Assembly: GCF_037975245.1 (NCBI RefSeq)
Contig: NC_092571.1
Location: 18,932,917-18,996,916 of the forward strand
Origin: Apostichopus japonicus
Taxonomy: Eukaryota > Echinodermata > Holothuroidea > Aspidochirotida > Stichopodidae
DNA: 64,000 nucleotides
Direction of reading: 5' to 3'
A model generated the notes under the pieces. The model was not told the DNA's origin. It saw nothing but the letters and a program-made list of their open reading frames with translations, and did not search any database. Made by a program: the position numbers and the translations under genes. Positions 26,301 through 41,300 of the stretch are shown here, one piece after another; positions within the stretch are counted from its first letter, which is position 1, and each line of letters opens with the position of its first letter.

Positions 26301-29300
26301 TTTCATGAAATTCAGTCAGAATTGTTCAGGACTGAAACAATTTCAATTATTAAATACTTCTGCTGAGACAGATAACATGACAATTTATCCCTTCATCAAA
26401 TCAATCAAACATTGTCTTGTTGGAATTTTTCCTGTTATTTGCCCTCTATCCTGCACAACACTATCGCTTTAACAATACGTAATGTTTGGTTTACAGTACA
26501 TCATACACCTATCATGAGGGCCACACCCTCTACCATGAGGGTCGCACCCACTACCATGAGGGTCACAACCCTCTACCATGAGGGCCACACCCGCTACCAT
26601 GAGGGCCGCACCCTCTACCATGAGGGCCGCACCCTCTACAATGGAGGCACTTTCTACCATGGGGGCCGCACTTTCTACCATGGGGGCCGCACTTTCTACC
26701 ATGGGGCTGCACCCTCTACAACTAGGGTCCACCATCTATCAAGAGGACTGCACCCTCTTCCATGACGGCCGCACCCTCTATCATGAGGGCCACGCCTTCT
26801 ACCGTGAGGGCCATGTAATTGGGGAGGATGGGTAGGTGTAATAGTGTGGCTACATGAAGAACATTGTATTAAACTCTCTTCTGGATCGGCCAGTAAATCA
26901 GGACTTGTTTGTTGTCTGCAAAAGATCTTTGAAACTTTGTCAATCAAGTCTGTTATATATTCATAATCAAGTCTAATTAGTTATCTACTAGGAGTAACCC
27001 CTTTCCTGTAACTGCGCATGTAGGCATTACTTTAAATTCCACAAACCAATAATATCCGTCTGTAAGAGACATTGTAATATTCTACCAGCTACAGGAATAA
27101 CAGTCAGTGTGCTGAATGAGATTATAACGGAAACACATACAGCAGGTTTAGGGTTTACTTGGAATGTTGGAATTCAACCATGTTAATTGTAGGTGACTTC
27201 CACATTAGCTAATTAGTTAATGAACAAACCTTTATTTGAGATGGACATTAGAAAGATTTCAAAATTCTTTCTGTCTGTAGATTACAGCATGCTTGTTATT
27301 AGGATGTAACTGGCCTTCAAATACTGAATAGAATATATTACTAGTAGGACAAACAATAACATTCATATGCAAGAATAATAACAATTTACAGGAATAATAA
27401 CAAATAACAGGAAGAGAATAAGAAGCTGCACAACACAAAGAATGAAAGACACAAAATATTTAACAACCCAGAAAGCAAGAGGACAAGCAGAGGGGATCAA
27501 GAACTTAGGCTCAAAATACTAAGAGACGGTACTACGACAGAGGATCAGGACAAGCAGAGGGGATCAGGACATGCAGAAGGGATCAAGAACTTGGAGTCAA
27601 ACTACTACAGTAAGAGACGGTACTACCACAGAGGGGCCTGGGATGAACGATAGCAGCAAAATGAAAACATAGTTGCCTTCCAAAGTGCCAAAGATTACTA
27701 CAGAAATCATTCATTTATGAGGAAATCTGTCACTGAAGATAGATAATAATTTTGAACAGGGATACATATTTTTGTTAAGAAACAGTAAAGTAAATTGAAG
27801 TACTTTGAAAACCTTTTCAATGTTCGTCAGTTACAACGTGTTACAGTACATTCCTGATCAATGCTGTAACTATTATGTACATCAAACCTTCATAAACCAT
27901 CAACACCTTCTATGAGGCCTTGTGCCTTTCCCTTCCAAACCTATTCCATACTCCACATCACTGCAGAATTTTCTGTAGCACTGTTGATATTCATTGGAAT
28001 ACATACAGTATATTCCTTTTTTAATCAGCAAGACCCTTTATAAAACCCCATCCCGCTTCCCTTTCTTCCAAACTCACAATCCAAACCCTCCCCTTTGATA
28101 ACCCCCCTTTGATAATCCCCCCTTGATAACCCCCCTACCACTTCAACCCAGCCCTTCCTTTTACTTTGCATATATATGGAGCAGTTCCATCTTAAATTTA
28201 GTGAACTAAACCTAGCCAGCAGTCACACACTATATGGATGTCCCATATTGAGCTGGAACACAACCTGTTTGTGGTCAGCTGAAGGCACTAAACAAGGACA
28301 GGGGAGTAAGTGCAGTGAATGAAACAGCCACAGTTAGCAATTTACATGACAATCCCTAATAACAACACAGGGACTGGAGTTGCCCTCCTCTGGTTTACAC
28401 TACAATAGCTAGTGTGGTTTGGGTAAATAACCAAAAGATTGACAGCTATGAGAGTGAAAGAGGCCTAATTATGGCAGACAATTGAGAATGAATGCACCCC
28501 ATCATTGGGGGATTAGCCACTTGAAAGGGTAAGCCAGCTCTCTATGCTAGCAGTGCCACATTCCACTTTCTTGACTGTGAATAAAGGTGACAGATTATAG
28601 GAGTTAGTTGGAAAGTCTGGTATACTGGTGGAGAAATATGGAAGGAGAACTGACTTAGTTTTAGGTAAAGGACAAACTATAAAGAGGAATATTGCAGGCC
28701 TAACAGATTACTGACAGGCTTACTATTACACAGGCTTAACATACTACTGACAGGCTTACTTTTACACACTTTATATGCAAAATCTGGGTTTAAGAGAGTA
28801 ATACTGTGCAGCACAGTTAGATAAAACTGATAATAACATACTGTGAATGGGTCAGTGGAGATGTGTTACATATATCCCTACAGTGATGTTCAAAGATATT
28901 TCATGTACCAGAAGCAATATGAGACAGCACATGCAAGGTTGAACCACAGTACCGCTATTAATGTGCTAGGACAGTCTGTGCTTATAAACGATTAATTCTA
29001 GTTGGACCTTTCATACCGTATTTAATGTACAGTTTGCAATCCTCAGCAGATCAAGAGAGAGGCTAGTATGCAGCTCTCTGCTTACTGTAAAACATTTAAC
29101 TCCAAAGATTTAAAAATAAAAAAACTTTTTAGACTGATTCGCCCCTTATGAACATCTTGTGAATTATAATCCTCTCTTACATGCTAAATTAATTACTGTC
29201 ATTTGTATTAAACATTTTAATGGTTTTATAGACTGAGAAACACCAGTCTAAGCTGCAATATAAATTCATTTTTGGTTTTTGGTAAAACCTTTAAGCAAAA

Positions 29301-32300
29301 CAACTTATTCAGAATCACCTAATATCGAGTAATATCAAAAAGTCAGTCTCAAATTTTTGTACAATATCACAAACTTAAAGTAATACTTGCCAAGAATGAA
29401 ACTTGAAAGCTAGTAAAATGTTTGATATATGACTAACCTCTCAGGCCAATGAGTGCTCTTTATCTCCCGTTGTCACGGATATACCCAGCCTACAACCTTC
29501 TACGCACAACTGCCACTCATCACTGTAACCTTCAATTTGGAAATTTTATTCTACATCATCAAAACGATTCCATTTAATCAAATTTCAAATCATTACCTAA
29601 CGTCAGGTCAACATCGTCGTGGAAAGTGCAGGTCCTTTTGCTTGGGGTTTTGCAGCGAGAGAGAGATTTCAGAAATCTTGTCATTAAGTAGGGGTAGCAT
29701 CTTACGCATCATTAAGTTTCGTCACGTAAACTCAATTAAATTGCCTGTTTTTACGACTGGAAACAGGTCACTCAATATTGATGATTCACCAACATTTTTC
29801 ATGCTTTTTAGCTTTGAATTTCATTTCACCATACTTTGCTTTCAAAAGGGAGGGAAAGTACTCTCTTCTCATTTGTTAGGATGGATCTCGATTAAATTTC
29901 TCCCCATTATCCACTCCAAAACATGTTTCGTTATGATCCACTTATCATATCATACACACTGTGCAATTAGCAATGTCTAACCGCACAATGCTTTCCATCA
30001 ATTAAACATGTCTCAAAGCTTAGCAGCAATGCTTTCTGAACACGATGCATACAACTGACAGCCCTCTTTGTCTGAAAGGCAGATTGTGTGCATGTTTTGG
30101 ATTTTGACAGAGATGTCACCTTGATGAGAGATTAAACTGAAGGCACTTTAACGTTTCATTTTAGATTTATATTTACCGTACCGTTTGCAGATATCAGTGA
30201 ATATCACTTTTAGGACACTGAATACAGTAAAGTAATTTACAAGTATGTATGTAATTGTGAATTTTGGTTGGTTTTGCAGTGCAAATATCTGATCACGGCT
30301 ACAGCTTCAAACATTATCTAGGAATGAAATTATGAACATTGTAATCGCGTTTCTAGCAATTTCAACTTGGGAACCATACTGAGGAGATTTAATGACTTAT
30401 TTCACGAAATAGCCAAAGGACCGAGATATCCGTAGCCATTCACAAATAAATTCATTTCCTTGCATGACTTTTCCAACACAATTTCAGTTTTTAGACAAAA
30501 CAATTGATTGCCACCTTTCATGAAGGAAAATTCTTTTTTTTCTTAACAAAACTGAACTCATCACATGTTTATCCAAGCAACCATATGGTTGAACCATAAA
30601 CTTTGTAAATGTTGAAAAGGCACTTGTGATAGGAACTGTACACCAGACCAGCCCTGCACATTTTTACTGTAAAACTCCAGTCAGGTAACAAAACAGTTAA
30701 TGATAGTATTTACAGTAAGGAGTGTCAAGGAATAAATGTGACATCATGATATACAAACTTGTAACATATTAAATTCCCTTTCCATAAATGACTATGTGAA
30801 TGGCTCTCTGAACTCAACAGTTGAAAATTATTACAGAAAAGACAATTCAGCTGAAAGCTGTATCTAAGAACTCAAATTTGAGCCAACGCTCCCTCCCCAT
30901 TTTTTTGTTGGGGGGGGGAGGGGGAGGGTGCTACTATGATATGTTTCTAGCTTTTCAACTGAATATTTCAACTGAAATTGCAAATTGCATCATTTAATGT
31001 CCATTGCAAAATAACTACAGTACTTTCATGTGTTTGTAATTGTACCTAGCACTCAATTCAGTCCTGGGTACCTGAACAGACCAGCGTTGCCTGGGTACCC
31101 CAACAGACCAGAGTATACCTGGGTACCCGAACAGACCAGAGATTATCTGAATACCCGAACAGACCAGAGTATACATCTGGGGACCCGAACAGACCAGAGT
31201 ATACCTGGATACCCGAACAGACCAGAGATTATTTGGGTACCCGAACAAACCAGAGTATACACCTGGGTACCCGAACAGACCAGAAATACCTGGGTGTCCG
31301 ATCAGACCAATTGAAAATCTACCCTCCTACAACTTCAAACAAAGCATGGCACAAGCTGTACAAAACTGTATGGAATATAACACACACCTAGCCTGCATAC
31401 TCTAACACTTTGTGAGCACTGTTTAACCCTAAGATGCATGCCAAGTTTATGTTGACTCTCAAGTTTGCAGTGGGTGTTTGGTATTTGAGTTGTGAACCAA
31501 TTAACAATAGCACAAAACACACAAACTGCTGAAAAACAGTTTGTTTAGAGGGAGTACAGACAGACAACATTGAAGATTATAATTATCACAGGACATCTCT
31601 TTAGCAACAAATCCTCAAGCTTCTGGAAGGGGTCCTGAAAGAGGGAGTAAGTTATCTGGAGTTACATACTTAGTACTACTAATCAAGTAATTCTAAGCTG
31701 CATCGTTTGCTAGAGAATATGAAGTTCTTTTGTCCTACATTACATTTATGACTTTTACTAACATATCAAGCAAATCCTCATAATTTAGCAGTAAAAATTC
31801 AAACAAAGTTTTCTCATCCCAGGAATGATTAACAAAAGACATCTATAGGCAGGAGTTTCCCTAGTAATAATGCAGAGATGATAAAAAATGAAGCCTAAAC
31901 TATTTTGGTGCTAAAAGGATGAAAACAATCAATTTTGACATCTAAGATAAACCATAATGCAAAAATGCATTGTGGTTTCGATGATGTAACATGAGCAGTT
32001 TTCTTCATGAATCTAACATAATGTATAGTGAGGGTGTACATGTTTACAAGGCTTTCAACACACTAACTATGAAGTTGGTCCGACTTTCCCTTCTTGAGAT
32101 ACAGTATCGTGTTTATAAGGTTTTAACAATTTGACCCCTGGTGACCCCAAATGACCTTTGACCTCCACCAAAAACAATAGGCTTCTTGTACTCAATGTGG
32201 TACTTTGACACATTAAATATGAAATTGGTCTGACCTTCCCTTCTTGAGATATCGTATTTACAAGATGGCAATCACAAACGCACTCACACACACACACTGT

Positions 32301-35300
32301 ACATACACATACATCCACACACACGCCATCATGAATGCAAAGGTTACGATTATCATCGAAACCAAAGATGGCCTTAGTCACCACAAATAACAATTCTCAG
32401 AAGCACATGATGATTGAAAAAATCAAATCGGGATCCATTCCAGTTACCCAAACTGTCAAACCTACTCCACTACTAACTTGATCAAAAAGTACCAACCTCT
32501 ATTATCGCTACAGAAAATTCTTGATTTGAACCGAACCAAGCACTTTAAAACGAGGTAATTTATCGTAAATGAACTTTCCATCTTAGCAGGGTGTGCTCTA
32601 AATTTGTTAGCCACCTACAGTAATAACCTGCTTGTAAGGATCACAATAGTGCATGAATCTTTCTATGAACTTTGCCTGCTGTTAAGGTTATGACAGAGAG
32701 CCCATATCATATTTACCAATGTCATTAGGATAACAAATTGTAGGAATATGAGAGGGTTTTGCAGAATATTACAAACATGTGATGGTTTTCTATGTTTTGG
32801 GCATAGCCTGAAAGATCATCTACAATAAGAATATCCTGACATTTTGAAAGTATTTATAACAAACTTATATCACTGATCACCATGATATTACTACATAATT
32901 TATTTGATAATTTCTAGTAATTTTCATAATTTGCATCCTGGAAAATGCATTGTAATCTGTATTGCCAGCAAAATAATGTTGCATGCTGATCTTTATGCCA
33001 GTTCCAAGATAGTAACCTCCTGGAGGTTCCCATAAGCCCCAACCCCCTACCCCCTCCACACCCACCTCCCCACCCAAGGGATGGCAGGCAGGCAGGAAAA
33101 ACCGTCATGTACAACTTACAAGGTGACATGGCAAGTTATTTGTTGTTTTCTAGCATTTTATGTAACTCCCAACTATCTGCTAGATAAACTTGAGTAACCT
33201 TGAAGATGAATTGTAAGACAATTAACACAAAGAATGATTAACAGGGACATAATTACCTCTCTTGGAACTGATCACAGATTCTGTCTCGGTATCTTCAAAT
33301 TTATCCGATAAGCTGCCAGCATTCGCACTGCAAAAGTTTAATAGCAAAGAAATGAAAGTACGAGAATAAACTTGGGTATTTTGATGATTACATCTTAAAT
33401 CATAGCAAACTTTTTACCTAGCAACCCCAGTTAAACCTGCACTTTATGCTGCCTACGATTAACACAAGTTTAAATTGTATCATTATTTTTTTCAAATTTA
33501 AACCGAAGTTGTGACATCTGGTCACAGAAGTAGGCTAGTGGTGTCCCTCCCACGTCCATATTCATCGATTAATCTGTCGCTAACGGCAACAGTTACTATG
33601 ACATATAGTACTACATTTATTGCCCTCTGTTTAACTCATCTTCAGCACAGCTTTAACTCATATTATCAGCACTATGAGTTATTACATAAAGTACACTGTA
33701 GCATGACAACATACTGCAAAGTGCAATGTAGCCTCAGACTTACAACCATCCCTGTTAAACTAGAAATATGTCAGATTCACAATCTTAAATCTCTGACCTC
33801 CTTACAGTAGTACCACCACTGCAATCAAAGTTGACATCAGTAATTTACAACCAACCATGGTGAGCTGAGAGGAATGCAACCTATAGCTATCTTCTTTAAA
33901 TTCTCCTACAGGAATTAAAACTCCTCTACAACACGCATAAATAACAGCAGTGCACAGTCCGAAACAAGCAGGTATGTGAAGGAGATGATATTAAGAATGA
34001 ATCTGCCTCCATGTAGAGTATAGTATACCGTGGCCATCCTTGGAGAGCAGGAGTATTATCTAAATACCCAGTTTCATATACAGTATATATACATGTTATA
34101 CAGACTGGGTGAAAATCTTGATGTGCAGTAAATATCTAACCACAGTTTGTTCGAATGCCACATTTAATAAAACAAACAGACACAGTGCAGTACTTTGGGG
34201 TTCCTCCTGAAGGGAGGATTCTTAGCAATCTCCGACATACTAATGTCTGAAGCAAGGATTTCACAAACAAGACATATTAAACAAGGTACATTTAAGAACA
34301 AGAATTAGTTGGTGAGGGAAGAGTAAAAGGTATAATATGAAAGCAAGGAGCCCACACACCTATAGTAGGGGTTGTCTTATAATGCAAGGATTCAAGGACT
34401 AAGGGGAGGGTGAGTGGAGGGAAGAGGGTAGAAATGTAAGCAACCTATACTAGGGCTGTCCTCAGACATACAGACTGGTTTATAAGGAAGAAAGGGGGTG
34501 GGGGGGGGGGCAAGGAGCCCACTGACAGGAGGATAGTAATGTAGGGACGGATAATGGAGACAAACTGGTTGAATTAAAATGATACAAGGACATCAAGACA
34601 ATATGGCTTACTTACAGTATCAACATTTTTTGGTAAAATTATATCAATTTAGTAACTAGCAGCCAACACCAGTCAGTCTATATTATTCTATTTCACCTGG
34701 CCAGTATCAGCTATAATAGCAGTCAACAGCAGTCAGTCTATATGTTACTAAGTAATTACCAAGGTGCATACTACTGTACTAGTACGTACATCTGTATTAT
34801 TCTAAAATTACACCTGGCCAATATCAGCTATAATCTGAAAGTGATGCTCATCATAACTCATAGATTCCAATGTCTCTATCTGATCAGTGATTGATGGTTC
34901 ATATCCCTTGCGACTGCCCTGACCTGATAAATGATGGATGAAAGCATATACGACCTTTGACCTTAATAAGACAATCGCTGACAAAGGGAAGAAGGCACCC
35001 CTCTAAATTGCAATGTGGAATGATTTAGTTTTCAAAGGGATATAATTTCCCTGGTGGGAGTCATTTTCAGAAACACAAAAATTCAAACTACTTTAAATGG
35101 GATTAAAATAGGTTATCATCACACTTGATGGTCTGTATTAACAGAGCTGCTGCAGTACATGTACTGTATTGGAAGGAAGGAAGCTCTATGGAACTCAGCA
35201 CATCAAGAGAGAGAACTTTCCAAAAGTATCACATCAAATGGATGGCAGGATTATTGCACACTACACTCTTGCATATAATAAACAAATCTTATTAGAATAG

Positions 35301-38300
35301 CAATGACAGAAGTAAAGAAACAAGCTTATGATTTATTTATACATAGTCTGACCAAAACTGGCTAGTTTTGTTATATTTACTGTCAAAGATGGAGCACAAC
35401 ATTTGTGGAAGTGAGACACATTCAGAAGAAACATCTATAGGTCATTGTAAATTTGATATTACTGTAGAAACAATTCCTATGAAAGATTACAAAAGGTTCT
35501 ATAGTATATCTAAACTCTGGTTAAAAGTATAATATTGAGAAGCAGGAAGGTTGTCATTAAAAGTTAGATGTACACATACATAATAACTAGTCGGAATCTG
35601 TGAAAATGATTAGTTTCATACATTCTATGTGAAGTATCTACAGTAGTATTATGAATGGTCAAACACTGTACACATATGGTCTTTCTATTTAGTGTGTGTA
35701 ATTAAAATACATACTGTTGGCCAGTACTGTTGATTCTGCAGAAGCCACACTAATTGTATGCAAACATGACACTAAATATTAATAAAACAGAGGAAAGATT
35801 AGTTTATGGAAGATGGACAGACCAAGCAGACCACAACATTACACCAAAATTAATTGGTGGTGTAGCCAGAGGGGTTCCATGAATTGACAGCAACCACAAA
35901 GACAAATTTATTCTTTCTGGCAAAATAGTTTTACCCTTACAGGAGAACTCCTGACTGAGGTTTGACCTTTGTACTTCATGATGATGGAAAAACAATGGGA
36001 GACCAAAGGAGAAGACAACAGTGGAGTCATTTAGTGGCTTTCATAGGAGAATGGTGTATTACTGTAGTAGTAGCCTGGGCACTAACTGCACATAAATACA
36101 GACAATACAGTGAGAGATTCTATGCTAAGAGTGGCTGGCTGGATCATCTGTCAGGCTAATGTACATTAAGATAGTGTTATACTGATGTGCTCGCTTTGTC
36201 TTATTTACGTGTGTAACTACAATGTGTGAAGAGAACATGATTTAAGGTAAACGTACAGTACAATGTCTAAAAGCAAATGTATTTGATTGGCCTGACACCT
36301 CTGTCTATATTAACAATAGTCATTTCTCTACCAAACCTCCTCCTTCCCTCATCCATCTCTACAAAAATCCTAGCCACATAATTCCCCCACCCCCCCCCAC
36401 TCCCCTCCCAATCTGTCTTCATCCAACCCTATCCATACAAGTCCTAACCAATCCTACCTGACATTTCCTGATGTTCCTTTCACCAGACTTACCAATGCCA
36501 TTCACCTCTCAGGACTCCTCCCCTTCCCCCTCCCCCCCCCCCCACCATTCCTACTGGTCTCACTCACACCACAGTACCCAAACTTGTTTGACAATTATAT
36601 TTCTAATATATCATTTACAAGTTCCATCACAGAAATCCCAAACTTACTGGTTACAAGCTTACCTGTCTCCCACAAACTTAGCACCCTTGTTCTATGATGC
36701 CTAAAATGAACTGGTAACCTTTAACAATATGCACCCTCTATGACAGGCTCTTCCAGCCAATGCTCTTCCTTCTCATTCTACCATCCAAAGCACCAGCATC
36801 GTTCATTTTTTCGTCTGGATTTTTCTTAAGGGTATTTGTACGGAACTGTGACCTAAGATTTTAATCTTTCCTTTAGACTTGACATCTGATGTACCACAGT
36901 CAACTTCAACAGACCCTCAGAAAGATTGAATACTGTACTGTACCTTACACACATACAAGCCTTTGGCACATGTGTACAATTAGTACAGTACTGTATATAA
37001 TGAACTTTAATACAATTCTAAACCTGCCTAAGCTCTTACCTTGAGACCACTGAATGGCCTGTGAGCTGAAGAATGATAACCAGTGCAGTACAAGCTATTA
37101 GCTCAAGGTTCCTCACACCCAACTTGAAAAGCTATCACAGAAATTATTTAAAATCAATTAAAACTAAAAGCAATTTACATGCTTTAGTTCAAGATGAAAC
37201 ATCTTGGCAACCAAATAGTCTTGATCTAGCAGGGTCGAACTCAGCAAAGTGAAAAAATTCCATGCTAGGAGGATAAAAAGAAGAGTAAGTTCCACAGTAC
37301 TGAGCTACGGTAGTAGAGTAGTGGGGAATATTTGATAACGTGTGGAAGAATTAATACTGCAATGCTTGAATCAACAACAATGATCTATCATTTATGAATG
37401 AAGATACTTACTGAAAAGATGGAGGCCTTGAGTCACCGATGCCACCAGTCCTTTCTGGGGGTAGTGAGTCTCCTGCCTGTGAACCTAACTCTGATGGGGT
37501 GCCACCACTTCCTTCTGCAGGAACCAGCTGAAAGGCAAGAAATTGCAATAGATTGTTAACTAAACTTATCAAGCATGATAGAACCATGATGCTAAGGGGT
37601 AGTTCAGAAATCTTATCCACCGATTGAGTAATTTACAAACAACAGAAAAATTCTCACCTGCTTCCAAAACATCTTTTCCAGTTTCCTAGTTTCCCGTGGA
37701 ATAAACTGAACACTGACAGCAAATCACACCACATATACAGGCTGTAATGGATTTAACTTTTTACTACTTGCAAAGCTTTATTAGGTAATAGGTAGACTTA
37801 AACAGAAAGCCAGTTGGCTTCGTAATAAGTTTTGCAACAAGTTTTCAAATTTTCTTTTGTTTAACCTTGTGTATGTTCAGGAAATCTACACATCAAGTGT
37901 TGAGGTCAATTTTAAGTTGCAATTTTGAATTTGTTATACTGGTGTTTCAAGACTTTGACTTCTTTGACCTTATGTGACCTTTGACCTCCATCAACATATG
38001 TGGTTTAGTTACTCATCAAATGTCACCTATTCTACCCAAAACACCAGTTTTCACCACCTTTACATGGGTTTGAGTCTATTGACCCTGGGGTGACCTTAGA
38101 TCACTAAAACTGAATCAAATTTGTATTTTGACTGCTCCCTCAATATTTCTTTTGTTAATGAGGGAGGTAAGAAAGTGGGATGAGGGTGAGGGATGAGGGT
38201 AGGGTAGGGAAGGGGAAATTATTGCAATTTCAAAATTACTGCAGCAATATGCTCTCAAAAGTTGTTGCTTCTTTCAAATTCTTTAGTAACCATATAATCT

Positions 38301-41300
38301 ATGCAATTAAACCTTGTATAATAAAGTACAGATACATGCATGTATCTTAAGGTACTGTACTGCACATTTCCCTCTTTCTTGGTTCAAAAGCATATATATT
38401 TCTTTTCTTTCTGCTATTCACATTAATATCAAATATTTCACCCCAGTCTCCAGAAAGCTACTGTACTAGTCTACAATGTGCATCCACTGAAGACCTTTTT
38501 TAAAGCAGATTAACTGTACGGGTCTAATAGCACCCCTCTGACGGTACCCCTATGAAATCACAAATCCATTACCTGGCCTATACACTCTTAGATAAACTCT
38601 TCATCTGGTAATAACCGTGAGACGGCCAACCCTTATCTGACTACCGTCCAGGTCTAACTAATCCCTCGTACTGCACTAATGGATAATTGACAGTCGGTTT
38701 TTACATATGGCACTCCAGGTTCGGAATACCTGGCATGCATGCTAGAGAGAGGGCAGTTAAAAAGTGATTTCTTTCAAAATAAATGTGAGGACCCTAGGCT
38801 TATTTCTGGAGAGTAAGGGCCATTAACAACTGATTTCATTCAAAATAAATGTGAGAGGACCCTAGGCTTATTTCTGATGGAGAGGCAAGTCTGAGTACTT
38901 GTGAATAGTTATTATCTTCTTGGCACTTTCAGAAATGCTTTAATGGTTGCAATTAAATCTTTCAAGACTGTATAGCAATTTTTATTAATTTCATATGAGC
39001 TTTTATAGAGCTGTGCAAATTAAGTAAAAGTCCATTGTTATGCTAAATTCTAGAGCAAGATTGATGAGCTTGTGAGGAGACAGGTTAAGGAAGGAAGCAA
39101 ATAAACACTAATAGCAGAATGCTGGAAAAAAAACTAACTTTATCACCCTTCAAACCTGCAATTGAAATAAATGGGGTATTCACTAATATGTAGGTTTTGC
39201 ATATAGACAAACTGCAATATTGACCCACCTCAAATCTCCTGCTAAAACGACTTGTCACCAACAGTAGGACAAATGACAGAAGTGAATGCATCAAACACAC
39301 ATTTTATACTCAGTTAGGTAAACAACAAATGTTATACAACCATGTCACAAAAGTGTTGATATTAACCCAAACCTTTCACTATTTGTTTGTTGAATGCTGA
39401 TATTGCATTCAGCAGACATCTTAAAAGCATTTCTCACCACTGACTGACTGACACCAAGCTGACTCATCATCTCTCATGTTGCCAGAAACTATCAGTGTGG
39501 AAGCATTGTTAATACAAATCAGGTGTGAGATCTAATACACAATCTAATACACAATTACTAGAATGAAGATGTGTACAGACAATACAAAGTAGGTGTGGGC
39601 AGCCTTGTATGTAAACATGTAGTCTGTTCATTTTATGTCATCATACAAATCTATGCAAAACAAAACTATAGTATGTCAATCATATGCCAAGCAGTTCAAA
39701 TAATGTATGAATGCTCCGTTTTCATCTCATGCTTCAAAGCACTTGAACTGAATGTACAGTATAAGCAGTTTAAACATCTTGCTTTCTCTATTGGATAAAG
39801 GTTAGGAACTGTTCATTGTACTATCAGTACCAATGCTTGAAAGCATGAACTGAGAGGACAATATACAGTGGTATTAGCATTAGAGAATTGTCCCTGACTA
39901 GGGGTGTGGGGGGGGTGTATTATTAGGAAGCTTTATCTCCATAAAACCATTTTACCAAGAACAAAATGGAATATAACCTAACGTGTTGTGAAAATTCACA
40001 ATTTTTAAAACTGGATTAAATTGGTACTAGGCCCCAGACTTGTGTACAACAAACGTTTGTATGTCGACATTTTCATTGTGTAGTTCATTCATCACAAAAT
40101 AGTTTATCTGTTTTAGTTGTAATAATGTAGGTGTCTTTTTCAAAGATATATCGAGAATTCTATAAATTCAGTAATCACTATTTCAGTATGTACAGTACTT
40201 GTATACTTACTCTTTTCAGCACGGTCTGCAGTGTTTAACAAGATGTTTCAAAAAGCCAAAAATACCAGTCTAAGACTAAACTATACTTTCATTATAAGAG
40301 ATATGTGTTGAACTTGGTGGCAGTGTCTTTTGCAGCCTGGATGCTAGGTGAATGCTAAACTGTGTATTATATAATGATTATAATTTATAGTACTTAGCAA
40401 TATTTGCTTTGAGGTTTGTTGGTGATTAAATCCCTTCATCTGTTCCTGAATCACAATGTTGAAATTTAGGTTTTCCCTTTCATTTCCATCTTAGTTTGAT
40501 CATTTTCAGAATCATTACGGGCGTATGTATCATGTATAACGCTCTGCAGTACATTAACACAGCACATGTCGGCCATTTTGAAGACATTTATGTTGTCAGG
40601 TGACATTCTGTTTGCTTTTACATAGAAATGTTCCAGCAAAGACCCAAAGTTTATAAAAATAACTTTGAAGCTTAATTTCACGACAAACTTAAGACTGTCC
40701 AAACTTCAATTAATTGGTTACTTTGCTGAGATCTATGAATTTTTCACGTATTAAACAGCACAATGTCATTAAGCTAAGAGTCAAGTTTATTTGCAACATG
40801 TAATATTACGGTAACTTATTCTTCGGTGCTTTGTCTGTGCTGATTATCTTCCCTGCTCCTCATGACTATGGAAGCGTCCTTTTCAGACTTGCCTGCAATT
40901 GATTTATGCACAGCGAGTGAGTAATGCACCTAACAACCTGAAAACCACTAAAGATAGAAGAAGAGTGAATCACAAGTTACACACTATGACATTCTTCAGC
41001 GACCAGTCTTGTTTCTGTGAATAATGCTCGAGCCACCTTAAAAGCAGCAGCAGAAAGAGACATTACATTCATCAAGTAGCAGCATCAGCAGGCTCATCAT
41101 GTGATTGAGCTGCTGCTGCTGCTGCTGTGAGTCTATTTAGACTGACATCTTCATGTAAACAGCCAGACACAATAACAGCCTGGCAATTCTCTCACATCTT
41201 TGGTAAACTCTTTTGTCCAATCGGGCGGTTTGAAAGGGATGAAGAGAATTTGGAGAAAAATAGGCCCCCCAAAAAAACCAGTCTGCATAAATTTACATAC

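Noticed and set aside
26412-26947. Several ORFs on both strands of 70-117 codons
   Set aside because: All pass through the 21-bp minisatellite, whose period keeps frames open. The heptad repeats are a by-product.
29453-29980. 175-codon plus-strand ORF in intron 4
   Set aside because: The longest repeat-free frame, but its composition is unlike a folded protein and I recognise no family motif. Kept as unexplained intron.
37950-38110. DR1-type nuclear receptor elements in intron 2 as functional enhancers
   Set aside because: The TGACCTTTGACC motif sits within a dispersed repeat family present at several places here, so presence alone is no evidence of function.
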